DNA from: Aphanothece saxicola GSE-SYN-MK-01-06B
GTDB taxonomy: Bacteria > Cyanobacteriota > Cyanobacteriia > PCC-6307 > Cyanobiaceae
Assembly: GCA_019359745.1 (NCBI GenBank)
Contig: JAHHGT010000002.1
Coordinates: 248,001-312,000 of the forward strand
Direction of reading: 5' to 3'
Length of the DNA stretch: 64,000 bases
Positions 30,657 to 41,038 of this stretch are shown piece after piece. The notes under the pieces are model-generated. The model saw nothing but the letters and a program-made list of their open reading frames with translations, did no database searches and was not told the origin of the DNA. Numbering within the stretch: the first letter of the stretch is position 1; each line of letters starts with the position of its first letter. Made by a program: the position numbers and the translations under genes.

Positions 30657-32348
30657 TCACACCGCCGCCCCTGAACCCAGCAGGCTGGCGGCATAGCTGT
30701 GGGCCTCGCCGGAATCGCCGCCGGCCAGTTCCGCCAGCTCCGCCTGGCGCTCGTGAGTGTCCCGCAGGTGGGACACCCGCGTGTGGGTGAGGCCCGCCTC
30801 GACGCTCTTGCTGACCCGGAAGTGGTGCTGGGCCGCGGCCGCCACCAGGGGCTGGTGGGTGATGCAGAACACCTGCCGCTGCTCCGCCAGCCGCCGCAGC
30901 AGCTGGGCCATGGCCCCACTGACGCGGCCGCTGACGCCCGCATCGATCTCATCGAAGAGCAACGTGACATGGGGGTCGGCCGCCGCCAGACAGGTTTTCA
31001 GGGCCAGCAGAAAACGGCTCATCTCGCCGCCCGAGGCCACCTCCGCCAGGGGCGCCGGGGGCTGGCCCGGGTTGGCGGAGAACAGGAACTGCACCGCATC
31101 GGCCCCCTCCTCGCCGGGCTCGGCGGCGCTGATGGCCACGGCGAAGCGCACGTTGGCCAGGCCCATCGGCCGCAGGGCTGCCATCAGCTGCTCCTCGAGG
31201 CCGCGGGCGGCGGCGGTGCGGGCCCTGGTGAGCACGGCATTGGCCCGATCCCGCCCCTGGCGGGCGGCGGCTTCGGCGGCCTCCAGGCCCGCCAGGGCCC
31301 CCTCGGCATCCGCCCCGGCAAGCTGCTCGCGCAGGCTGTCGCGCCGGGCGATCAGTTCGGGCAGGGTCTGGCCGTGGCGGCGCTCCAACGCCTTGATCTG
31401 GGCCATGCGCTCCTGCAGCAGGGCAAGGCTTTCCGGATCGCTCTCCAGCAGGGAGCCGTAGCGATCCAGATCCCGGGCCAGGTCCTGCAGCCCGGCCAGG
31501 GCGTCGGCGCAGGCCCCGTGCAGGGCCACCACGCTGGCGTCGAGGGCAGCCATGGTCTGCAGCTCCTGGTCGCAGGCCGCCAGATGATCCAGCACCGACG
31601 GGGCGGCCTCGGCCCCTTCCACCAGCCGGCCGATCAGGGCCATCACGCCTTCCTGGAGGCGCACCGCGTGGGCCAGCCGGTCCTGCTCCCCCTGCAGCCG
31701 CTGGCGTTCGGCGGGATCCTCCAGGGCCGCGGCCTCCAGCTCCGCCAGCAGGTCCTCCTGGCGCTCCCGTTCCAGGGCGAAGCGTTCCCGGTTGGCGCGG
31801 GCCCGCACCAGGGCGTCCGCCTCCCCCTTCCACTGCTGCCAGGCGGAGCGGGTGGCTTCGAGGGCCGCGGCCAGGCCCTCACCGGCGTAGCGATCCAGCC
31901 AGCGGCGCTGCTGACCGGGGCGGCCCAGCTGCTGGGTCTGGCCCTGGACGGTGAGGTCAAGCAGCAGGGGCCGCAGCTCCAGCACCTGGCCGCGGCCCAC
32001 CACCACGCCATTGAGCCGGTGGCGGCTGGTGAGCCGGCCCTCCTGGAGCCGCCAGTCGCGGCTGAGCAGCAGCTCGCCCTCCTCGGCCTCCAGCTCCTGG
32101 CTCTCCAGCCAGTCGCGTACGGGGGGGGAGAGGCTGAAGCTGGCCTCGATGCGGCCCCGCTCGGCGCCGCGCCGCAGCAGGCGGGCCCCCTGGCTGCCCT
32201 GGGCACCACCGAGCAGGGCATCGAGGGCATCGAGCAGGATCGACTTGCCGGCGCCGGTCTCGCCGGTGAGCACGGTGAACCCGGTCGAGAACGCCAGCTC
32301 CAGCCGCTCGATCAGGGCGATGTTCTCGAGGCGCAGACCCGTGAGCAC
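30657..32348 (-). CDS. recN: DNA repair protein RecN
   Basis: SMC-like ATPase for double-strand-break repair. 563 residues. N-terminal Walker A LTGETGAGKSILLDAL, a long central coiled coil (about residues 155-370), and C-terminal signature and Walker B region LASGGEMSRFLLALK and LLFDEIDAGVSG. All motifs are intact. Its C-terminus faces the toxin gene; its 5' end diverges from the ABC1-kinase gene. Confidence 0.95.
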   Translation of the reverse strand: MLTGLRLENIALIERLELAFSTGFTVLTGETGAGKSILLDALDALLGGAQGSQGARLLRRGAERGRIEASFSLSPPVRDWLESQELEAEEGELLLSRDWRLQEGRLTSRHRLNGVVVGRGQVLELRPLLLDLTVQGQTQQLGRPGQQRRWLDRYAGEGLAAALEATRSAWQQWKGEADALVRARANRERFALERERQEDLLAELEAAALEDPAERQRLQGEQDRLAHAVRLQEGVMALIGRLVEGAEAAPSVLDHLAACDQELQTMAALDASVVALHGACADALAGLQDLARDLDRYGSLLESDPESLALLQERMAQIKALERRHGQTLPELIARRDSLREQLAGADAEGALAGLEAAEAAARQGRDRANAVLTRARTAAARGLEEQLMAALRPMGLANVRFAVAISAAEPGEEGADAVQFLFSANPGQPPAPLAEVASGGEMSRFLLALKTCLAAADPHVTLLFDEIDAGVSGRVSGAMAQLLRRLAEQRQVFCITHQPLVAAAAQHHFRVSKSVEAGLTHTRVSHLRDTHERQAELAELAGGDSGEAHSYAASLLGSGAAV

Positions 32349-32452
32349 CCAGGCCTCCGGCGAGCGATCGGTACGTGGCCCGACCGTAGCGGCTGTGACT
32401 TTCGTTTAGAAGGGGGTTTCGCCTGCCGGCGCCACGGCGGTGCCTCCCCGCC

Positions 32453-34393
32453 ATGGTCTCCTCCCCCCCAGCCCCCGCCGCGAGCCCCGAGCGCCTGACC
32501 GCCGAGGTGGAGATGGGTGACTTTCTGGAGGCGGCGGGCCTGCTCAGTTATGACCCGGCGGCCATCACCCGCCTCTACGCCGGCCACCCGATGCGCCTGG
32601 TGCGGCGGGTCTGGCAGACGCTCGTGCCGATCGGCCTCTATCTGCTGGGGGTGGGCGTCGACAAGGTCACCGGCCAGCTGGCCAACCCCGGCCGGGCGCG
32701 GCAGCGGGCGCGGGAGTGCGCCGAACTGCTGGTGGCCCTCGGTCCCGCCTTCATCAAGGCCGGCCAGGCCCTTTCCACCCGTCCGGACATCGTTCCGCCG
32801 GTGCTGCTGGAGGAGTTGGCCCAGCTGCAGGACCAGCTGCCGGGCTTCGACAGTTCCCTGGCCATGGCCTGCATCGAGGAGGACCTGCAGGCGCCGGTCG
32901 AAACGATCTTCGCCTCGCTGGAGAAGGAACCCATTTCCGCCGCTTCCCTCGGCCAGGTGCACCGGGGCGTGCTGATGAGCGGCGAGCGGGTGGCGGTGAA
33001 GGTGCAGCGGCCGGGACTGCGGGAGCAGATCACCCTCGACCTCTACATCGTCCGCAACATCGCCGCCTGGCTGAACCGGAATGTCGGGCTGATCAAGAGC
33101 GATCTGGTGGGTCTGATCGATGAACTCGGCAAGCGGGTCTTCGAGGAGATGGACTACATCAACGAGGCCAGCAACGCCGAAACCTTCGCCCGCCTGCACA
33201 GCCACAATCCCCGCATCGCCGTCCCCGCCATCTACCGCCAGGCCACCAGCCGCCGGGTGCTGACGATGGAGTGGATCGACGGGGTCAAGCTCACCAACCT
33301 GGACGCGGTTCGCGCCCTCGGGGTCGACCCCGATCACATGGTGGAGGTGGGGGTCAACTGCAGCCTGCAGCAGCTGCTGGAGCATGGGTTCTTCCACGCC
33401 GATCCCCACCCCGGCAACCTGCTGGCCCTTCCGGACGGGCGCCTCGCCTACCTGGATTTCGGCATGATGAGTGAGGTGTCGCGGGAAGCGCGCACCGGCC
33501 TGATTCAGGCGGTGGTGCACCTGGTGAACCGCAATTTCGGGGCGCTCTCGAAGGACTTCGTGCAGCTCGGCTTCCTGGGCGAGGCGGTGGACCTCGAACC
33601 GATCGTGCCGGCCTTCGAAAGCGTGTTCGGCCAGGCCCTGGAGATGGGCGTCAGCCGCATGGATTTCAAGGCGGTCACCGACGACCTCTCCGGTGTGATG
33701 TACCGCTTCCCCTTCCAGGTCCCCCCCTATTACGCCTTGATCATCCGCTCGCTGGTGACCCTGGAAGGCATCGCCCTGAGTGTCGACCCGGACTTCAAGA
33801 TCCTCGGTGCCGCCTACCCCTATTTCGCCCGCCGGCTGATGGAGGATCCCGATCCCGAGCTGCGCCGCAGCCTGCGGGAGATGCTCTACGACGGCGATGA
33901 ATTCCGCTGGCAGCGGCTGGAGAGCCTGGTGGCCAGCGCCTCGCTCCAGGAGCAGCTCGACCTGGAGGGCCTGCTCGACCAGGTGCTCGATTTCCTCTTC
34001 TCCCCCACCGGCGGCCTGCTGCGCCAGCAGCTCGTCGATGCGCTGGTGCTGCAGATGGATACCCTCGCCTGGAACACCACCCTGCGGCTCGGCCGGCGGC
34101 TGCCGAGCCGTTTCCTGCCACCGGGGCTGCGGGCCCTGCCCCCAGCCCCGGCATCAACTCCGCTGCTGGATCTCGAACCGATCCAGGAGCTGCTGGCGAT
34201 CCTGCGCGACCTGCCGGGGTTTGAGCCGTCCTTGCTGCTGAAGCGCCTGCCGCGGGTGCTGGGGGAGCCCGATCTGCGCCGCATGGGGCTGCAGGTGGCC
34301 AAGGGGCTGGCCGAGCGGGGCGTGGTGCATCTGCTGCGCGATGTGCTGGTGACACCGGCGGTGCGCCAGGCCGCCGGCGTCTCCGGCGCCTGA
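32453..34393 (+). CDS. ABC1/AarF/UbiB family atypical kinase
   Basis: 646 residues from ATG 32453. The family hallmark KAGQALSTRPDIVP is near residue 100; an Ala-rich nucleotide loop follows; SAASLGQVHRGVL, the catalytic FFHADPHPGNLLALPDG and the metal motif YLDFGMMSE are present. Cyanobacteria carry several of these proteins, implicated in prenylquinone metabolism and stress, without proven protein-kinase activity. The C-terminal 250 residues are a long helical extension with LLRQQLVDALVLQMD, common in cyanobacterial and plastid members. Confidence 0.92.
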   Translation: MVSSPPAPAASPERLTAEVEMGDFLEAAGLLSYDPAAITRLYAGHPMRLVRRVWQTLVPIGLYLLGVGVDKVTGQLANPGRARQRARECAELLVALGPAFIKAGQALSTRPDIVPPVLLEELAQLQDQLPGFDSSLAMACIEEDLQAPVETIFASLEKEPISAASLGQVHRGVLMSGERVAVKVQRPGLREQITLDLYIVRNIAAWLNRNVGLIKSDLVGLIDELGKRVFEEMDYINEASNAETFARLHSHNPRIAVPAIYRQATSRRVLTMEWIDGVKLTNLDAVRALGVDPDHMVEVGVNCSLQQLLEHGFFHADPHPGNLLALPDGRLAYLDFGMMSEVSREARTGLIQAVVHLVNRNFGALSKDFVQLGFLGEAVDLEPIVPAFESVFGQALEMGVSRMDFKAVTDDLSGVMYRFPFQVPPYYALIIRSLVTLEGIALSVDPDFKILGAAYPYFARRLMEDPDPELRRSLREMLYDGDEFRWQRLESLVASASLQEQLDLEGLLDQVLDFLFSPTGGLLRQQLVDALVLQMDTLAWNTTLRLGRRLPSRFLPPGLRALPPAPASTPLLDLEPIQELLAILRDLPGFEPSLLLKRLPRVLGEPDLRRMGLQVAKGLAERGVVHLLRDVLVTPAVRQAAGVSGA

Positions 34394-34429
34394 GATCCGT
34401 AGAGTCACTCCATTACAAGGGAGTCATCT

Positions 34430-35041
34430 GTGAACAAGCGGCGAAGGCTTGTGGCCGCTGTCCTGGGGCTGGGACTGTGCTGGTCGACTCCCGCGGCCTT
34501 CGCCACCGAGAACCTGGTGTTCACCAGCGGCGCCTTCCGCCGCTCGATCCCCGTGGCGGATCTGGAGCATCTGGCCACCACCGGCGAGGCCCGGGGCCTG
34601 CTGGGCGATGTGCTGCGCCTGGGCCGCCAGAACCCCAAGGACGTCAGCAAGCTGCTGAACGAATCGGTGCAGCTGCCGATCGTGCTGATGAGCCGCCTGC
34701 TCAACACCCGCATCGGTGAGGCGATCCTGGCCCGCCTGGCCCGGATCCTGTTCCCCCTGAGGGCCCCGGAGGCCGGCGTGCCCGCCCTGCGCGCCGCCAT
34801 GGTGCTCGGCACCTACGAGGGCAAGGGGTCGCTCTCGGCCATCACCTTCCTGCGGGCCTATCCGACCCGTGAACTGGAGGTGAGCATTCCGGCCCTGATG
34901 GGGCTGCTCTCCAAGGCCTCTTCGATCAGCGAGCTGGTGCGCTTCTTCTCCGAATCCCCCCTCGACGGGCTGCGGGGCAACGAGCCCCAGACCGCCCCCT
35001 CGACGCCGGCCCCCGCGGCACCCACCACACCCGCCCCCTGA
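34430..35041 (+). CDS. DUF1400 domain exported protein
   Basis: 203 residues from a GTG start preceded by a good ribosome site (AAGGGAG at 34417-34423). A signal peptide ends near CWSTPAAFA. The following helical DUF1400 domain, beginning [20 protein letters not shown], is normally fused to an alpha/beta hydrolase in cyanobacteria; here the domain stands alone, without the hydrolase, and ends in a Pro/Ala-rich tail. It is followed after 22 bases by thrC. Confidence 0.75.
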   Translation: MNKRRRLVAAVLGLGLCWSTPAAFATENLVFTSGAFRRSIPVADLEHLATTGEARGLLGDVLRLGRQNPKDVSKLLNESVQLPIVLMSRLLNTRIGEAILARLARILFPLRAPEAGVPALRAAMVLGTYEGKGSLSAITFLRAYPTRELEVSIPALMGLLSKASSISELVRFFSESPLDGLRGNEPQTAPSTPAPAAPTTPAP

Positions 35042-35063
35042 CGCCCCAGACCGGAGACCTACA

Positions 35064-36194
35064 TTGACGTCAGCCTCGCCGCTGTCCCCCGTGCCCCTGC
35101 TACGAGCCCTGCGACGCCTGGGCCGGCAGCCCACCATGCAGGACTGGCCGGGGCTGATCGAGGCCTACCGCTCCTGGCTCCCCGTCAGTGACGCCACGCC
35201 GGTGGTGACCCTGCGGGAGGGGGCCACGCCCCTGATTCCGGCACCGGTGATCGCCGAGCGGGTGGGCCGCGGCGTGAAGGTGTTCCTCAAGTACGACGGC
35301 CTCAACCCCACGGGTTCCTTCAAGGACCGGGGCATGACGATGGCCATCAGCAAGGCCAAGGAGGCGGGCTCGGAGGCGGTGATCTGCGCCAGCACCGGCA
35401 ACACCTCCGCCGCGGCCGCCGCCTACGCCCGCCGGGGCGGGATGCGGGCCTTCGTGCTGATCCCGGACGGCTACGTGGCCCAGGGCAAGCTGGCCCAGGC
35501 CCTGCTCTACGGCGCTGAGGTGCTGGCGGTGCAGGGCAACTTCGACCGGGCCCTGGCGATCGTGCGGGATGTGGCCGACCGCTACCCGATCACTCTGGTG
35601 AACTCGCTCAACCCCTACCGGCTGCAGGGGCAGAAGACGGCCGCCTTCGAGGTGATCGATGCCCTCGGCGAGGCCCCCGACTGGCTGTGCATCCCGGTGG
35701 GCAACGCCGGCAACATCAGTGCCTACTGGATGGGCTTCAAGGAGTACCGCCAGGCGGGCCACAGCACGGTCCTGCCGCGAATGATGGGCTTCCAGGCCGC
35801 CGGTGCGGCGCCGATGGTGCTGGGCCACACGGTGGAGCAGCCGGACACCATCGCCACGGCCATCCGCATCGGCAATCCGGTGAACAAGGACAACGCCCTC
35901 AACGTGCGCAAGGAGAGCAACGGCGATTTCATGGCCGTCACCGACGCCGAGATCATCGAGGCCTACAAGCTGCTGGGCCAGGGGGAGGGGATCTTCTGTG
36001 AGCCCGCCAGCGCCGCCTCGGTGGCGGGCCTGCTGAAGCGACGCGAGGAGGTGCCGACCGGCGCCACGGTGGTGTGTGTGCTCACCGGCAACGGCCTCAA
36101 GGACCCGACGACAGCGATCGAGAACAACGACGCCACCTTCCACACGGGCATCGCCCCCGAAACCGAGACCGTGGCGAAGGTGATGGGCTTCTGA
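35064..36194 (+). CDS. thrC: Threonine synthase
   Basis: PLP enzyme converting O-phosphohomoserine to threonine. 376 residues from a TTG start; an ATG at 35136 gives a shorter form, beginning [16 protein letters not shown], that fits many homologues. The PLP lysine lies in [18 protein letters not shown], the phosphate-binding region in [15 protein letters not shown], and [17 protein letters not shown] follows. The C-terminus contains [13 protein letters not shown]. Short-type (plant-like/Bacillus-like) threonine synthase. The putative origin follows it. Confidence 0.94.
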   Translation: MTSASPLSPVPLLRALRRLGRQPTMQDWPGLIEAYRSWLPVSDATPVVTLREGATPLIPAPVIAERVGRGVKVFLKYDGLNPTGSFKDRGMTMAISKAKEAGSEAVICASTGNTSAAAAAYARRGGMRAFVLIPDGYVAQGKLAQALLYGAEVLAVQGNFDRALAIVRDVADRYPITLVNSLNPYRLQGQKTAAFEVIDALGEAPDWLCIPVGNAGNISAYWMGFKEYRQAGHSTVLPRMMGFQAAGAAPMVLGHTVEQPDTIATAIRIGNPVNKDNALNVRKESNGDFMAVTDAEIIEAYKLLGQGEGIFCEPASAASVAGLLKRREEVPTGATVVCVLTGNGLKDPTTAIENNDATFHTGIAPETETVAKVMGF

Positions 36195-36581
36195 GCGACC
36201 GCCTTTGAGCGTCCGCCGCTGACCCAACCGTCTGGGGAAATCCTGGGAGTTTCCCCCCATTCGGACTGGAGAGCCCGGGGAGGGGATCCCCCCCTGGCCT
36301 GCGGACGTATTCCCCAGGCCAGGGATTCGGGGGAAAACAGCTCAAAATGGCTCACTTGTTCGGCCGATTCCCCAGCCCTGAACCCGTCAAACGTCAGTCA
36401 GGCCAGGCAAAGACAACCTGTTTACCCGTTTTCCCCCGCCCCTACGGCGACGGGCTGTTTTTCTTCTCTTCAAACCTTGATTGATCCTTTGAACAGTCGG
36501 GAGACCACCTGTTGCGCTTTGCCGCGCCCTGTGAAACCGTGGGGCCTCGAGAACGCCGTTCTGCCGTCGCCGGCACCCGTC
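36195..36581. other. Putative chromosomal replication origin (thrC-dnaN spacer)
   Basis: 387-base spacer without a gene, directly before dnaN. It holds six short copies of a TTYCCCC-type motif in both orientations: minus at 36232-36241, plus at 36249-36258, plus at 36308-36317, minus at 36328-36337, plus at 36366-36375 and plus at 36428-36438 (GTTTTCCCCCG). Close to the TTTTCCACA boxes of cyanobacteria, they may be degenerate DnaA boxes. An AT-richer stretch at 36456-36494 could be the unwinding element. The gene order dnaN-hyp-purL-purF marks the origin in picocyanobacteria. This is inference; GC skew was not computed. Confidence 0.5.
36292..36324. repeat. Perfect 9-base inverted repeat between thrC and dnaN
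   Basis: CCCTGGCCT (36292-36300) and AGGCCAGGG (36316-36324) pair perfectly across a 15-base loop that contains one of the TTCCCC motifs. No T-run follows, so it is not a standard terminator of thrC. It may be part of the origin structure or a protein site. Confidence 0.6.
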
Positions 36582-37754
36582 ATGAAGCTGGTCTGCTCCC
36601 AGGCTGAACTCAATGCCAGCCTCCAGCTGGTCAGCCGGGCGGTGGCGACGCGGCCCACCCACCCGGTGCTGGCCAACGTGCTGCTCACCGCCGATGCGGG
36701 CACCGGACGCCTGAGCCTCACCGGCTTCGATCTCAGCCTTGGCATCCAGACAAGCGTGCCCGCCGCCGTCGAGACCAGTGGCGCCATCACCCTGCCGGCG
36801 AAGATGTTCGGCGAGATCGTGGCCCGGCTCGCGACCGACAGCCCCATCAGCCTCAGCTGCCCGGAGGGCGAGGAGCAGCTGGAGCTGACCAACCTCTCCG
36901 GCAGCTACAAGATGCGGGGAATGCCTGCCGACGACTACCCGGACCTGCCCCTGGCCCAGAGCGGCACCCCGATCCGTTTCCATGCCGAGGCCCTGGTGAA
37001 GGGTCTGCGGGCCACCCTGTTCGCCAGCAGCCCGGATGAGAACAAGCAACTGCTGACCGGCGTACACCTGCGCCTCGATGGCGAGGGTCTGGAGTGCGCC
37101 GCCACCGACGGCCACCGGCTGGCCGTGCAGCGCCTCTCCCATGCGGTGGAGGCCGCCGCCAGCCCCGAGGCGGAGGCCGGCAGCGGCGATGGCGCCGATT
37201 TCGCCGTCACGGTGCCGGCCCGTTCGCTGCGGGAGCTGGAACGGATCCTCTCGGGTCGCGGCTCCCAGGAGCCCCTGAGCCTGTTCTGCGAACGGGGCCA
37301 GGTGGTGGTGCTCTCCGCCGACCAGGTGCTCACCAGCCGCAGCCTCGATGGCACCTACCCCAACTACCGCCAACTGATCCCCCCGTCCTTCCAGCGCCGC
37401 CTGGTGCTCGACCGCCGCGCCTTCATCGCCGCCCTGGAGCGGGTGGCGGTGCTGGCTGATCAGCACAACAACGTGGTCAAGATCAGCGCCGACCCCGCCG
37501 CCGGCACGGCCACGATCCGGGCCGACGCCCAGGACGTGGGCAGCGGCTCCGAATCGCTGGCGGCCACGATCGAGGGGGAGGCGATCGAGATCGCCTTCAA
37601 CGTCCGCTATCTGCTCGATGGCCTCAAGGCCATGGGCTCCGACCAGGTGGTGCTGCAGTGCAATGCCGCCACCACCCCGGCCGTGCTGGCGCCGGTGGGG
37701 GCCGATGAGGCCTTCACCTACCTGGTGATGCCGGTCCAGATCCGCACCAGCTGA
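36582..37754 (+). CDS. dnaN: DNA polymerase III sliding clamp (beta subunit)
   Basis: Ring-shaped processivity clamp of the replicative polymerase. 390 residues from ATG 36582, chosen because it gives MKLVCSQAELNASLQLVSRA, the family N-terminus; a longer frame from 36477 has no family fit. Three similar domains are visible, with SGSYKMRGMPADDYPDLP, LLTGVHLRLDGEGLECAATDGHRL and the end VLAPVGADEAFTYLVMPVQI. In this lineage dnaN is conventionally the first gene of the chromosome. Confidence 0.97.
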   Translation: MKLVCSQAELNASLQLVSRAVATRPTHPVLANVLLTADAGTGRLSLTGFDLSLGIQTSVPAAVETSGAITLPAKMFGEIVARLATDSPISLSCPEGEEQLELTNLSGSYKMRGMPADDYPDLPLAQSGTPIRFHAEALVKGLRATLFASSPDENKQLLTGVHLRLDGEGLECAATDGHRLAVQRLSHAVEAAASPEAEAGSGDGADFAVTVPARSLRELERILSGRGSQEPLSLFCERGQVVVLSADQVLTSRSLDGTYPNYRQLIPPSFQRRLVLDRRAFIAALERVAVLADQHNNVVKISADPAAGTATIRADAQDVGSGSESLAATIEGEAIEIAFNVRYLLDGLKAMGSDQVVLQCNAATTPAVLAPVGADEAFTYLVMPVQIRTS

Positions 37755-37758
37755 GCGC

Positions 37759-38643
37759 GTGGGCCTTCCCGACCAGCTGCTGCTGAGCGATCTGCTGCGG
37801 CGGCAGGTGCGCTGCGATCAGGGCCTTGAGCGTGGCTCTGGGGTGCTGGCCTGGATGCATCCACCGGTGCACCGCCTGCTCGGCTGGGCCAGCCGGCCGT
37901 CGGCCTTTGCCCAGCGGCGGCTGGTGTGGCGGCTGGATCAGCTGCGGGGGCTGGGGGAGCAGGAGGCGTTCGTGAAGGGGGAGCCGGCGGAGACGGACGC
38001 GGTCACCCTGGAGCGGCTGCCCACCCTGATCGATGCTGCCCTCACCGGCGCCGATGACACGCCCCTGGGCCTGGTGGCTGATGCGGCCGTGGAGCTGCGC
38101 AGCGGCCGCATCCTGCATTACCTGGTGGCCCGCAGCGATCCGCGGCTGCCGGGCACCAGCCGCTGGCGCCTGAGCCCTGACCGGATCGTCGACCAGCAGC
38201 CCGGCCGGGTGTTCACCGCCCTGCGGGGCCTCGATGACCTGCCGGTGGCCCGGGCCAGCGTGCGCCAGCAGCTGCTGCGCCGCTCGCGGCGCTGGAAGGA
38301 GCAGGTCCAGGAGGTGGGCGGCCGCGTCGAGGAGCGGCTGGAGGGCTGGCTGGAGGAGCCCCCCTGGCCGGAGGCCTTCCGCGAGGAGATCCCCTGGCCC
38401 GAGCGCGATCGCGAGCCGGACCCCGAGCAGGACCCCCGCGACCGCTACGACAGCGATCCCTATCCGGAGCAGCGCTACGCCGGCGACCGCGACGAGCCGG
38501 ACCCGCTCGAGGATTGGCCCGAGGAGGAGGAACCGGAGGCGCTGCCCGAACCGCCCCGCCAGCCGCCGCCCCAGGAACCCGCGCCCCGCCGCGATCGCTA
38601 CCGGGGCCGGGAACCCCGCGAAGCCGACGACCCCTGGATCTGA
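37759..38643 (+). CDS. PRC-barrel-like conserved protein between dnaN and purL
   Basis: 294 residues from a GTG four bases after the dnaN stop. The first 190 residues contain two similar beta segments ([13 protein letters not shown] to [13 protein letters not shown] and [20 protein letters not shown]), which resemble PRC-barrel repeats. The last 95 residues are Pro/Glu/Asp/Arg-rich and probably disordered. The homologous gene is found at the same place in Prochlorococcus and Synechococcus. No function is known. Confidence 0.75.
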   Translation: MGLPDQLLLSDLLRRQVRCDQGLERGSGVLAWMHPPVHRLLGWASRPSAFAQRRLVWRLDQLRGLGEQEAFVKGEPAETDAVTLERLPTLIDAALTGADDTPLGLVADAAVELRSGRILHYLVARSDPRLPGTSRWRLSPDRIVDQQPGRVFTALRGLDDLPVARASVRQQLLRRSRRWKEQVQEVGGRVEERLEGWLEEPPWPEAFREEIPWPERDREPDPEQDPRDRYDSDPYPEQRYAGDRDEPDPLEDWPEEEEPEALPEPPRQPPPQEPAPRRDRYRGREPREADDPWI

Positions 38644-38671
38644 TACTGGAGGGCCGTTGCCGCGCCCCCCG

Positions 38672-41038
38672 GTGGTTTCTGCCTCGACTCCGTCCTTCTC
38701 GGTGCCGGAGGCCCTGCGCAAGGAGGGCCTGAGCCAGGGCGATTACGACGAGATCGTGCGTCGCCTCGGCCGGCCCCCCAACCGGGCCGAACTGGGCATG
38801 TTCGGGGTGATGTGGTCGGAGCACTGCTGCTACCGCAACTCCCGCCCCCTGCTGGGCCAGTTCCCCACCACCGGCCCCCGCATCCTGGTGGGGCCGGGCG
38901 AGAATGCCGGTGTGGTGGATCTGGGTGAGGGGCAGCGGCTGGCCTTCAAGATCGAGAGCCACAACCACCCCTCGGCCGTGGAGCCCTTCCAGGGGGCGGC
39001 CACCGGGGTGGGGGGCATCCTGCGCGACATCTTCACCATGGGGGCGCGCCCGATCGCCCTGCTCAACGCCCTGCGCTTCGGGCCGCTGGAGGACGAGCGC
39101 AACGTCGGGCTGATGGAGGGGGTGGTGGCCGGCATCGCCCACTACGGCAACTGCGTCGGCGTGCCGACGGTGGGCGGTGAGGTGGCCTTCGACCCCAGCT
39201 ACGGCGGCAACCCGCTGGTGAATGCCATGGCCCTGGGCTTGATGGAGACCGACGACATCGTCTGCTCCGGGGCGGTGGGCGTGGGTAACCCGGTGGTCTA
39301 CGTGGGCAGCACCACGGGCCGCGACGGCATGGGCGGCGCCAGCTTCGCGAGCGCCGAGCTCACCGAGGCCTCCCTCGACGACCGGCCCGCCGTGCAGGTG
39401 GGCGACCCGTTCCTGGAGAAGGGGCTGATCGAGGCCTGCCTGGAGGCCTTCCAGAGCGGCGATGTGGTGGCGGCCCAGGACATGGGCGCCGCCGGCCTCA
39501 CCTGCAGCTGCTCGGAGATGGCCGCCAAGGGTGGCCTGGGCATCGAGCTCGACCTCGACCGGGTACCGGCCCGAGAGTCGGGCATGACGGCCTACGAATT
39601 CCTGCTGAGCGAATCCCAGGAGCGGATGCTGTTCGTGGTGGCGGCGGGGCGGGAGGAGCCCCTGATGGCGCGCTTCCGCCGCTGGGGCCTGCAGGCGGCG
39701 GTGGTGGGCCGGGTGCTGCAGGAGAACGTGGTGCGGGTGCTGCAGCACGGCGCGGTGGCGGCCGAGGTGCCCGCCAGCGCCCTGGCGGACGACACGCCGA
39801 TCAACCACCACGAGCTGCTGGCCGAACCCCCGGCCGAGATCCAGGCCCACTGGGGCTGGAGCGAAGCCGAGCTGCCGGCGGCTTCGGCCGCCGGCCTGGA
39901 GATGGCCGACGGGTCCCTGGGCTGGGGCGACGTGCTGCTGCGCCTGCTGGATGACCCCACCATCGCCAGCAAGCGCTGGGTGTACCGCCAGTACGACCAC
40001 CAGGTGCAGGCCAACACCGTGGTGCTGCCTGGTGGCGCCGATGCGGCGGTGATCCGGTTGCGGCCCCAGCAGGGGCAGGGGGCGATGGCGGCGGCGACCC
40101 GCGGCGTGGCGGCGACGGTCGACTGCCCCAACCGCTGGGTGGCCCTCGATCCGGAACGGGGCGCCATGGCGGCGGTGGCGGAGGCAGCCCGCAACCTCTC
40201 CTGCTGCGGCGCCGAGCCCCTGGCGGTCACGGACAACCTCAACTTCCCCTCCCCCGACACCGCCACCGGCTACTGGCAGCTGGCGATGGCCTGCCGCGGC
40301 CTCTCGACGGCCTGCAGCGCCCTGGCCACGCCGGTCACCGGCGGCAACGTCTCGCTGTACAACGAGACCCGCCTGCCGGACGGCCGCATGCAGCCGATCC
40401 ACCCCACCCCGGTGGTGGGCATGGTGGGGCTGGTGCACGACCTGGCCCACGTGACGGGGCTGGCCTGGCGCCAGGCCGGTGATGCCATCTGGCTGCTGGG
40501 GGTGCCGCTCGAGGAGAGCGGCGACGACCGCCTGGGGCTGGGGGGCAGCAGCTACCTGGAGGTGGTGCACGGCCGGCTCACGGGCCGCCCGCCGCTGACG
40601 GACCTGGCCCTGGAGCCGGGCGTGCAGGGGTTCCTGCGCCAGGCGATCGCGGCGGGTCTGGTGCGCTCCGCCCACGACCTCTCCGATGGCGGCCTGGCAG
40701 TAGCGCTGGCGGAGGCCTGCATCGCCTCGGGCCTGGGGGCTGATCTGGAGCTGCCCGCCGGCGACGCGCGCCCCGACCGGCTGCTGTTCGCCGAGGGCGG
40801 GGCGCGGCTGCTGGTGAGCGTGGCCCCCGCGCAGGAGGCGCTCTGGCAAGCCGCCCTGGCGAAGGCTGGTGCGGCCATTCCGGCTGAACGTCTGGGCACA
40901 GTGACGGCGGATTCCCGCCTGGTGGTGGCGCGGGGCGGGGAGCCCCTGCTGGCGCTGGCGGTGGAGCAGCTGCGCGACACCTATGAGCAGGCGATCCCCG
41001 GCCGGTTGCGGAAAGCCGGGCCCCCACCCGATCGGTAA
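38672..41038 (+). CDS. purL: Phosphoribosylformylglycinamidine synthase subunit PurL
   Basis: ATP-dependent synthesis of formylglycinamidine ribonucleotide, working with PurQ and PurS. GTG 38672 gives 788 residues, the small PurL type; TTG 38657, with a GGAGG just upstream, is an alternative start. Motifs: [39 protein letters not shown] (given here as two blocks [12 protein letters not shown] and GAATGVGG), [15 protein letters not shown]-like [15 protein letters not shown], and the C-terminal [14 protein letters not shown]. Its TAA stop shares one base with the purF ATG (TAATG), so they are coupled. Confidence 0.95.
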   Translation: MVSASTPSFSVPEALRKEGLSQGDYDEIVRRLGRPPNRAELGMFGVMWSEHCCYRNSRPLLGQFPTTGPRILVGPGENAGVVDLGEGQRLAFKIESHNHPSAVEPFQGAATGVGGILRDIFTMGARPIALLNALRFGPLEDERNVGLMEGVVAGIAHYGNCVGVPTVGGEVAFDPSYGGNPLVNAMALGLMETDDIVCSGAVGVGNPVVYVGSTTGRDGMGGASFASAELTEASLDDRPAVQVGDPFLEKGLIEACLEAFQSGDVVAAQDMGAAGLTCSCSEMAAKGGLGIELDLDRVPARESGMTAYEFLLSESQERMLFVVAAGREEPLMARFRRWGLQAAVVGRVLQENVVRVLQHGAVAAEVPASALADDTPINHHELLAEPPAEIQAHWGWSEAELPAASAAGLEMADGSLGWGDVLLRLLDDPTIASKRWVYRQYDHQVQANTVVLPGGADAAVIRLRPQQGQGAMAAATRGVAATVDCPNRWVALDPERGAMAAVAEAARNLSCCGAEPLAVTDNLNFPSPDTATGYWQLAMACRGLSTACSALATPVTGGNVSLYNETRLPDGRMQPIHPTPVVGMVGLVHDLAHVTGLAWRQAGDAIWLLGVPLEESGDDRLGLGGSSYLEVVHGRLTGRPPLTDLALEPGVQGFLRQAIAAGLVRSAHDLSDGGLAVALAEACIASGLGADLELPAGDARPDRLLFAEGGARLLVSVAPAQEALWQAALAKAGAAIPAERLGTVTADSRLVVARGGEPLLALAVEQLRDTYEQAIPGRLRKAGPPPDR

